From contig JADFOB010000114.1 of the NCBI GenBank assembly GCA_022563055.1, forward strand, positions 1-5,478: 5,478 bases of DNA, read 5' to 3'. Positions 1 through 5,478 of this stretch are shown here, in pieces. Position numbers and translations under genes: made by a program. The notes below the pieces were generated by a model. The model was not told the DNA's origin, did no database searches, and saw only the letters and a list, made by a program, of their open reading frames with translations. This stretch comes from Planctomycetota bacterium. GTDB taxonomy: Bacteria > Planctomycetota > Phycisphaerae > UBA1845. Position 1 is the first letter of the stretch. Every line of letters begins with the position of its first letter.

Positions 1-3000
1 CGTTAAGCCAGTTCACCGTGCTTCCGTCGTACTTGGCAGGCCCCTTGAATCGGTCGTAGTACTCCGCGATGCGTTGGACGAATAGGTCCACGACCTCGAG
101 CGTACCGCAGGGATGCAGCACATCGAGCAGCTCGACGAATCCTTCCAAGGCCTCTTGGTTCAGATGCACACGAACGTTCCGACGCGTCGGGAAGAGCCGA
201 TTCAACAGTTTGTCGACGTTCTTAAGCCTGGGGATGCTCGAAAGCGGGTGCCCATGAGTGTCATCGAGCGGCACATATCTTTCCTCCAACCGCAGCGCCC
301 AGAAGAGGTCCATCCAGAACTTGACGTACGCAAGGGGTTCGCAGCCGAGCTCCGTAAGACGCTCGTTCGCCCAATCCAGAAGGGCTTCCACGCCTTGATC
401 GCCGCCTGTGGCGAGCGAACCGAGCCGCTGCTCCAGCGCGGGCGCGTCCCCGTCCTTGAAACCGTGTTGTGATAACAACGAAACCATCACGTCGCGCGGC
501 AGGTACAACCGACCTTCAATACCGAAGAAACGCCCGTCAACCCAGGCAACCTTGTCGGACGGAAGGTTGTCGTACACGTTACAAAGATGGACCTGCATGA
601 CGTGCCCGCGATACGGCGCCAACGCCTGCGCTGGATGGGCTGCGTCGAACTTGACCGCTTCAACGTGCGGGTGGTGCTGCTCCAGATCGGCCTTGCTGCG
701 CTCGAGGATGGCTTCCGAGTAGTCCGCCAGCACATAGGTCGTCCGATCGTAGTAGTCCGTTCCAGCCATGTTGCTGATGCGCCGCAACTCATTGAGGAAC
801 ATGCGCGCCCGATGGGTCGAAGCCACGCCGATCTCGACAATGTAGAATCGTTCATCTCCCGTGCGATGATCTGTGTCGTGGCCAAGTCCATGGTCGCAGA
901 GCCGATCGAAGTAGGCGCGTGCGGTCGAACGCACGTAGTTCTCGTTCTGATCCGTCGAACCGCCGATGGATGCGTCGTAGCACACGCCCGTGGCTTTCTC
1001 GAAGTCGCTAAGTCGCCTCCAGTAGGCGTTGTTGAACGACCAGCAAACACCCGCGGATTCGCTCGTAAACGACTCCAGCGCGATCGCATCGCGGCATTCA
1101 GAACCCCCATCCGACACCTGCACCAGAGCCGCGCGGAGGTTGGCGCGAAACCGATCCGCGGAACCGAACTGGCGAAGATCCACGACGAACTCCGCGCGAC
1201 TCCGCGCGCACGCGTCGGTGTCGTGATACCTGCGGATGGCCACCGGCGCGCGATAGTGGTGCTTGTAGTGAATACGATTGAAATGGACGGCAAGCTCCGT
1301 GGAGTCCGTCGCACTGCGGTGGGGCGCGAGCTGAAGCTCCTCCTTGAGGATGGTGAGGGCCTGCAGGAACAGCTCGACATGCTTTGCTTCGAGCAAAACG
1401 TCGGCGTAGGTCACACGCACGCCCAGCGAAGCCGTATGCTGAATCAGCTTATTGGCCAGCTCGCGGCGCAGCGCGCGCCTCAGCGCCCTGCCCTCACCGA
1501 CCACCGCCAGAAGCTCATCGCAACGCGCCAGGGGCGTTACGCCCGATTGTCCTTTGGCATCCGCTAAGCGACGCCGGACAACGGGTAGCGCCTGGGCCAC
1601 CTGGAACTGCTCACGAATCGACAGCTCGCTGAAGGTTCCCTCCGCCGGCAACCCCAATTGGGCCATCCGCGACTCGACCAGGTGAATCGCCTGCGGCGTA
1701 CCCACCAGCGACAGCGCTTTGATCAAGAGCTCCTCGGGATCCGTCTGCGGGTTGTCCCATAGGATTCGGCGAATCTGCGGAGCCTTGGCGGCGACCAGTG
1801 TCGACAACTCCAGCGGCGACCCGTGCACCTCCAACGTGAAGTCGTTTAACAGGCGGGACATCAACCAAGCCCAGGGCGCGCGGTAGAGCAGGCTCCAGTT
1901 GGGTCCCGGCGTGCGCCCCTCGAACACCGGCAGGAATGCGCTGTAGGTCTTACCCTCGAAGAAACCGTGGGAAGGCGCCTCACGAATCTCGAGACGATCC
2001 GCCATCGCAACGCCATAGCGATCGCGCCGATCGCGGATTCGAGCCCACGTGCATTCGCGCGACGTGTCCTCGCACAGCACGCGCCCGCCCTCCGTTCGCG
2101 GCGCACCGCACGGACCATGCGACATCTGCTTGGCACAACCGCGCGGGCACACCAGCGCGTCCGCGCTGAGATCACACCGGTCGCAGCTTTGACATCCAAA
2201 AACCGGGATCTTGGGCCATTCCATCATTTTCAACAGGCGCCGGACCCATGACGGCCGCACGCCCCATCGCAGGAAGCGCCGTATCACGCTGCGCTGATTA
2301 GCCAGAGCTTGGCGGCTCATGCGGTCAAGGTAGGTCTCGATCACGGGAAGTTGCGCCAGCGCGCGCTGGCGTTCCAGGCCGGTCAACCGGGCGACCTTCT
2401 GCAGAGCGTGCGGATGATCCGGCACCAGCGGCGTTTCCTTGAGCAGTTCCAGGTGCGCGTCGAACGATCGGACGCACCCGAGGTAGATCCCACTGACCCC
2501 CGGAACCTTGCGAACTCGCTGAAACAGCGAACGTGTCAGCCTGGCCCCTTCCTGCATCATTCGCTGCTTGATCCACGGCTGGGGATGTCCTCCCATTCGG
2601 GCGGCCGACGTGATCCGCTCCTCGATGGCATTGAACTCCTCGAGCAGGCTCTTGGGAACACGGATGCCCGGAATGTCGGACAGAATCTGCAACTGCCGGG
2701 GGGATGTGATCGGGATGACTTCGGCAAAGACATGGACCATGTCCAGAACGCCGAGCCTTTGCAGCGATCCCATCCACCGGACAAAGGGCTCGATCGACAG
2801 GATCACCTGGGTGATGATCACTTTCGCGCCCGCCAGGGCTTTTTGCAAAGTGCGCAAACCGTCGGGATCGGCGTCGAGGTTGGGATGGCCGGCGGCGGCG
2901 ATGAGAAAGTCCTCGGGGAGCATGCCCTCGACCAGCATCTCACGCGCCAGCTCGCACATGCCCAAGGAGTCCAGCGGAAACCGCGCGGGCTTGGATGGAT

Positions 3001-3568
3001 CCGTCGGCAGATCGCCGGTCAGCAGCAGAACGTTACGCAGACCGATCTGGGCGAAACGAATGAGGCGTTGGCGGATCTGCTCCGCCGTGCGATTCCGCGC
3101 CACGACATTGGCCATCAACTGGGCGGGATCGACGCCAAGACCCGTCAGCAGCTCCGCCGCGACGGCGTTGTCCAGCGAGTCCCGCCCGCGCGCGCCATCA
3201 TCCAGCGCAATCAGGTCGATCTTCCCGGAACTCAGGAGATCGGCGTACACCTGCAGCTTGTGGGTGAGACTGCGTTCTTCGCTTGTCAGATCGCCTGACG
3301 TGGCATCGAGCTGTCGCAGGTACTGCCCCAAGAAGGTGAGATCGGGAAGCGCAGCCGTATCGGCAAGATACCGTTGGCGCAACTGTTGGTACGCCACGCG
3401 ATCGCGATCCGTCAGGTGAAGCTCCTGAATGATCGGCATTTTGCCCAGCGCCATCGAGTCACGCAACGGGTTGCGCGGCCGCCTCGTGGACCCGTGCGCT
3501 GGGGCACGCGCCGGTCCGGGTTGGGTCCGTGGGTCAGGCTTAAGAGAGGTGGCGTCATGCGCTGCCAT
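1..3568 (-). CDS. Multidomain fusion: MTHFR domain + MTHFR C-terminal Cys-rich domain + unknown region + MidA-like SAM methyltransferase (3' end outside window)
   Basis: I translated this frame codon by codon: it has no stop from the start to base 1, giving at least 1189 residues, and the gene continues beyond the left edge. Residues about 60-310 read as a methylenetetrahydrofolate reductase TIM barrel: DDGARG (123-128), GLRNVLLLTGD (176-186, with the flavin-site Asp), TQ (253-254), and IPITSP...IPGIRVP (285-305). Residues 450-510 match the MTHFR C-terminal domain (PF12225-like), with eight Cys at 459, 462, 465, 474, 478, 487, 499 and 506 and the HGPCG core (484-488). Residues 511-889 are unrecognised and partly helical. 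From about 890 a class I SAM methyltransferase follows: VEIGVAS (911-917) as motif I, YVLADYSEAIL (945-955) with the acidic ribose-binding residue, and NVYDNLP (997-1003), like the DNLP motif of MidA/DUF185. The ATG at 3568 lies 24 bp after the upstream stop, with AGGAG 15 bp before it, a long spacing. The alternatives ATG 3454 and ATG 3439 lack a Shine-Dalgarno site, but the 38 residues they would drop are Pro/Arg-rich linker. Family knowledge: MTHFR reduces methylene-THF to 5-methyl-THF. The substrate of the methyltransferase half is unknown. The architecture is clear, the function of the whole is inferred. Confidence 0.85.
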   Translation of the reverse strand, partial: MAAHDATSLKPDPRTQPGPARAPAHGSTRRPRNPLRDSMALGKMPIIQELHLTDRDRVAYQQLRQRYLADTAALPDLTFLGQYLRQLDATSGDLTSEERSLTHKLQVYADLLSSGKIDLIALDDGARGRDSLDNAVAAELLTGLGVDPAQLMANVVARNRTAEQIRQRLIRFAQIGLRNVLLLTGDLPTDPSKPARFPLDSLGMCELAREMLVEGMLPEDFLIAAAGHPNLDADPDGLRTLQKALAGAKVIITQVILSIEPFVRWMGSLQRLGVLDMVHVFAEVIPITSPRQLQILSDIPGIRVPKSLLEEFNAIEERITSAARMGGHPQPWIKQRMMQEGARLTRSLFQRVRKVPGVSGIYLGCVRSFDAHLELLKETPLVPDHPHALQKVARLTGLERQRALAQLPVIETYLDRMSRQALANQRSVIRRFLRWGVRPSWVRRLLKMMEWPKIPVFGCQSCDRCDLSADALVCPRGCAKQMSHGPCGAPRTEGGRVLCEDTSRECTWARIRDRRDRYGVAMADRLEIREAPSHGFFEGKTYSAFLPVFEGRTPGPNWSLLYRAPWAWLMSRLLNDFTLEVHGSPLELSTLVAAKAPQIRRILWDNPQTDPEELLIKALSLVGTPQAIHLVESRMAQLGLPAEGTFSELSIREQFQVAQALPVVRRRLADAKGQSGVTPLARCDELLAVVGEGRALRRALRRELANKLIQHTASLGVRVTYADVLLEAKHVELFLQALTILKEELQLAPHRSATDSTELAVHFNRIHYKHHYRAPVAIRRYHDTDACARSRAEFVVDLRQFGSADRFRANLRAALVQVSDGGSECRDAIALESFTSESAGVCWSFNNAYWRRLSDFEKATGVCYDASIGGSTDQNENYVRSTARAYFDRLCDHGLGHDTDHRTGDERFYIVEIGVASTHRARMFLNELRRISNMAGTDYYDRTTYVLADYSEAILERSKADLEQHHPHVEAVKFDAAHPAQALAPYRGHVMQVHLCNVYDNLPSDKVAWVDGRFFGIEGRLYLPRDVMVSLLSQHGFKDGDAPALEQRLGSLATGGDQGVEALLDWANERLTELGCEPLAYVKFWMDLFWALRLEERYVPLDDTHGHPLSSIPRLKNVDKLLNRLFPTRRNVRVHLNQEALEGFVELLDVLHPCGTLEVVDLFVQRIAEYYDRFKGPAKYDGSTVNWLN

Positions 3569-3592
3569 CGTTGTCGGCGCCGACTCCTGAGT

Positions 3593-4504
3593 CTAGGATG
3601 ACCGGGGTGCGGCGGCTATCTCCAACCGGCGACCAAAGAGCTTGATGTGCCGAGGCGTCGTCCCGCAGCATCCCCCGACAATGGAAGCGCCGGCAGCGAT
3701 CAATGTCGGAATCGCATCCGCCATCGTCTCGGGAGTTTCGTCGTAGACGATGCGCCCGCGATCGAGCCGTGGTTTGCCCGCGTTGGGTTGCACCATGATC
3801 GGCAGGTCGGACAGCTTGCGATAGGTCGTGACGAGCTGAACGTAATCGCCGACGTGCAGACCGGTTCCACAGTTACAGCCCAACACGTCGACTCGCAGGC
3901 GCGCGAGAAAACCAACGGCATCGGCGACGCTCATGCCGGTCATCGTCCGGAATTCGCCGTCTGCAATGCGGTCGAACGTGATGGAACCGACGATGGGCAC
4001 GTGAGCTCGGCAGCGCCGGATGGCCCCCACCGCCACCTCGACTTCCTCCAGCGAGGTCATCGTCTCGAGGATGATTCCGTCGGCGCCGCCATCCAGGAGT
4101 CCGCTGGTCTGGACAACGAAGGACTCCTCGAGGTCGCGGCGCGTCGTATTGCCAAGCGGTTCGAGGAATCCGCCGAACGGTCCCACGTCGCCCAGTACGT
4201 ACCCGCCTTCTCCCAGACAGTCCCGCGCGATGCGCGCAGCGCGGAGGTTCAACTCGTAGGATTTCTCCGCCAGGCCGTGTCGTGCCAGCGCCAGCGACGA
4301 ACTCTGAAAACTGTTGGTGATCAGAACCTCGCTGCCGGCGGCGACATACTCGGCGTGAATACGCCCGACGCGATCGGGATGGGACAAGTTCCATTCGTCG
4401 CCCGATTGGCCCGCCGCCAAACCGGCTTCGTTCAACTGCGTGCCCATCGCCCCGTCAGCGAGGAGCACGCGAGTCTTCATCGCTTCCACAAATGGTTCAC
4501 GCAT
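3593..4504 (-). CDS. Homocysteine S-methyltransferase (BHMT/MetH N-terminal-type, zinc-dependent)
   Basis: A 303-residue cytoplasmic TIM-barrel methyltransferase of the homocysteine-binding family (PF02574), which transfers a methyl group to the homocysteine thiolate to give methionine. Visible family marks, numbered from the chosen ATG: LLADGAMGTQL (14-24) at the N-terminus, TNSF (63-66), ETM (147-149), the first zinc ligand in GCNCGTG (Cys212), VQPNAGKP (238-245), and the C-terminal pair in GGCCGTTPRHI (Cys279 and Cys280). The length is normal for a stand-alone domain. No cobalamin or pterin-binding modules follow, so it is not a full MetH. The methyl donor (methyl-THF, betaine, S-methylmethionine) cannot be read from the sequence, but the MTHFR gene directly downstream favours a folate-linked role, as in YitJ-type bifunctional proteins. 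The ATG at 4504 gives the usual short lead before the ADGAMGT motif. A GTG at 4516 (307 residues) and an ATG at 4480 are possible, and none has a good Shine-Dalgarno. The TAG stop is in the same frame as the downstream gene. Confidence 0.92.
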   Translation of the reverse strand: MREPFVEAMKTRVLLADGAMGTQLNEAGLAAGQSGDEWNLSHPDRVGRIHAEYVAAGSEVLITNSFQSSSLALARHGLAEKSYELNLRAARIARDCLGEGGYVLGDVGPFGGFLEPLGNTTRRDLEESFVVQTSGLLDGGADGIILETMTSLEEVEVAVGAIRRCRAHVPIVGSITFDRIADGEFRTMTGMSVADAVGFLARLRVDVLGCNCGTGLHVGDYVQLVTTYRKLSDLPIMVQPNAGKPRLDRGRIVYDETPETMADAIPTLIAAGASIVGGCCGTTPRHIKLFGRRLEIAAAPRSS

Positions 4505-4612
4505 GACGACGCACACCCGGAGTATCCCAAAAAGACCGCGCTGCTTGGTACCGTGATGCTATGCCGTTCGACCCAGTTGGTAAAGGCAAGTCATCGACGT
4601 GTCGTGGCGGTA
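4505..4612 (-). other. Intergenic leader between isomerase-like gene and homocysteine methyltransferase
   Basis: About 108 bp without a gene. Reading the minus strand, it contains a T-tract (TCTTTTTGG, 4527-4535) about 22 bp before the ATG, and a GATACT (4521-4526) that resembles a -10 box but has no matching -35. A TTGCCT with CGGCAT 17 bp later is an even weaker promoter-like pair. No convincing hairpin precedes the T-tract, so I do not call a terminator. The gap is wide enough for a separate promoter, so co-transcription with the upstream gene is uncertain. Confidence 0.4.
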
Positions 4613-5413
4613 TTATCCTGCCGGAAGCAAACGCGCTAGCACGTCGCGCGCGTCGGTCAGGTCGGTGCTGGGCGACTGGGAATCGGTGCGGCGCAGCACG
4701 TAGTCACCGCGATACTCGGCTCCATCAAGCGCGGCCAACACACCCACCAGGTCGACTTCGCCGGTCCCAAGGCGAACTTCATGTCCCGACCGCTGGGGCG
4801 TGCCCGCCGTTGCGTCACGCGTGTGGACGAGTGCGATTCGCCCGGCCAACTTCTCGAACGAAGCGATCGGGTTGGATCCGCTCATGACCAGTTCGGCTGG
4901 ATCGAGGCAGACTCTGACCGATGGACAGTTCAGCGCATCCAGCACAGCCGTAAGGCGATCGCCGGAATCAAAGGAGGGGCGAATGCCCAACACGCAACCG
5001 CGCGTGTCGGCGTACTCTCCGATGCGGCTCAGGGCTTCGAGGACCGCCGGAAGTGGTTCGCACGTCTCGAGATCCGTCATCGGGCCGACTGAGGTAGTCA
5101 CGATCGGAACGTTCATGTCCGCCGCCAACTCCACGACACGTAGCGAGCGTTCGACGCGCTCGTCAATCGCTCCGGGGTCTCTCAAACGGAGGTCCGGCAT
5201 ATCGGCCACCAGCGATGCGAACCGCAGGCCCAGTCCGGATACGAATCGAGCCAGGTGGCGCCGTCCGCTGGACGAGAGATTCCAGGCCGCCACGTCCCCC
5301 GCCACCGTCGCCATTTCCACGACCCGGAATTGCAGCTCCGCCGCCCTGGCCAGGCCTGCCTTTGGACCCAGGCGGAAATCATCGATGTCGACGCCGATGA
5401 TCGGTGTACTCAT
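4613..5413 (-). CDS. Sugar phosphate isomerase/epimerase-like TIM-barrel protein (xylose isomerase-like superfamily)
   Basis: A 266-residue protein with the layout of the AP-endonuclease-2/xylose-isomerase-like barrel (PF01261). It opens with IIGVDIDDFRLG, and has LDPAEL (170-175) where the family has an Asp/His strand, VHTRD (196-200) where the family usually reads VH.kD, and LGTGEVD (215-221) matching the common lGeGevD element. Members isomerise or epimerise sugars, inositols or related compounds using a divalent metal. Here the positions that usually carry the metal-binding glutamates read GIRPSF (143-148) and YVLRRTD (238-244), with no Glu, so the classical chemistry may be altered or lost. 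The ATG at 5413 was chosen because it starts right at the first barrel strand. A GTG at 5458 would add 15 residues and run through the stem-loop/T-tract noted upstream. No clear Shine-Dalgarno is seen. It is the first gene of the minus-strand set in the window, about 110 bp before the homocysteine methyltransferase. The exact substrate is unknown. Confidence 0.85.
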   Translation of the reverse strand: MSTPIIGVDIDDFRLGPKAGLARAAELQFRVVEMATVAGDVAAWNLSSSGRRHLARFVSGLGLRFASLVADMPDLRLRDPGAIDERVERSLRVVELAADMNVPIVTTSVGPMTDLETCEPLPAVLEALSRIGEYADTRGCVLGIRPSFDSGDRLTAVLDALNCPSVRVCLDPAELVMSGSNPIASFEKLAGRIALVHTRDATAGTPQRSGHEVRLGTGEVDLVGVLAALDGAEYRGDYVLRRTDSQSPSTDLTDARDVLARLLPAG

Positions 5414-5430
5414 CGCAGTGTGAGCCAGCC

Positions 5431-5458
5431 AAAAAGAGGTGCGTGAAACACTTCGCAC
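5431..5458 (-). terminator. Possible weak stem-loop with T-tract upstream of the isomerase-like gene
   Basis: On the minus strand GTGCG (5458-5454) and CGCAC (5443-5439) can pair around a 10-base loop. Alternatively GTGC/GCAC plus an inner GTG/CAC pair form around a TTT loop with a three-base bulge. The sequence then reads CTC and five Ts (5435-5431). This is the shape of a weak Rho-independent terminator for a gene lying to the right of the window, or of a leader hairpin of the isomerase-like gene, whose ATG is 17 bases further on. The stem is short, so the call is tentative. Confidence 0.25.
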
Positions 5459-5478
5459 TGCCCAAGACCCGTGCCACA

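Noticed and set aside
487..1380. Minus-strand Ser/Arg/Thr-rich open frame of 297 codons
   Set aside because: It is in a different frame from the methyltransferase and has a low-complexity Ser/Arg composition, so it is a shadow.
587..1567. Long plus-strand open frame opposite the fusion gene
   Set aside because: It lies antisense to the fully open minus-strand frame that carries the methyltransferase motifs. Its translation shows no family motifs and is what high-GC DNA gives opposite a real gene.
1861..2199. Minus-strand open frame ending near 1861, read at first as a frameshift inside the fusion gene
   Set aside because: Checking the codons across the 2100/2101 boundary showed that the fusion frame continues (GPCGAPRTEGG...) and this one is a neighbouring frame. 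No frameshift is needed.
2309..3298. Plus-strand open frame of 329 codons, with another at 2568-3419
   Set aside because: Both sit opposite the MTHFR domain. The Gln/Arg/Asp-rich or Ser/Arg-rich translations are typical antisense shadows, while the minus frame has clear MTHFR motifs.
4505..4612. Possible promoter or terminator in the gap before the homocysteine methyltransferase
   Set aside because: The -10-like GATACT has no -35 partner, and no stable hairpin precedes the T-tract. Not called as a separate site.
3647..4639. Plus-strand open frame of 330 codons
   Set aside because: It is antisense to the homocysteine methyltransferase, whose zinc-site motifs settle the coding strand.
1..5478. 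CRISPR array, tRNA/rRNA, insertion sequence or attachment site
   Set aside because: No repeated spacers, transposase motifs, terminal inverted repeats or tRNA-like cloverleaf were seen on either strand, and nearly all of the window is protein-coding.

Overview
This is a G+C-rich bacterial chromosome segment, by eye around 60% or more. All convincing coding is on the minus strand, so genes read right to left. The taxon cannot be fixed from the sequence. The base composition and the large multidomain one-carbon enzyme would suit a high-GC environmental lineage such as Planctomycetota or Acidobacteriota, but that is only a guess.

Layout in transcription order (right to left). First comes a xylose-isomerase-like TIM-barrel protein of the sugar phosphate isomerase/epimerase superfamily (4613-5413), preceded by a weak stem-loop with a T-tract. 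After a gap of about 110 bp comes a cobalamin-independent-type homocysteine S-methyltransferase with an intact CysXn-CysCys zinc site (3593-4504). Next is one very long open frame that starts at about 3568 (or 3454) and runs off the left edge without a stop: at least 1189 codons. It encodes a methylenetetrahydrofolate reductase (MTHFR) domain, then the Cys-rich MTHFR C-terminal zinc/iron-sulfur type domain, then about 380 residues I do not recognise, then a class I SAM-dependent methyltransferase domain resembling the MidA/DUF185 group. The gene has no stop inside the window. The long plus-strand open frames lying opposite it are antisense shadows.

Together the genes make a methionine/one-carbon cluster. 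The MTHFR part should supply 5-methyl-tetrahydrofolate (directly or as part of a complex). The homocysteine methyltransferase uses a methyl donor to make methionine. The methyltransferase module would use the SAM derived from methionine. The isomerase-like protein has no obvious link and has lost recognisable metal-ligand glutamates.

The main points of interest are the reductase-methyltransferase fusion, the single in-frame TAG that separates the homocysteine methyltransferase from that fusion (fused homocysteine methyltransferase-MTHFR proteins are known, e.g. Bacillus YitJ), and the apparent loss of the usual N-terminal catalytic Glu motif in the MTHFR domain.
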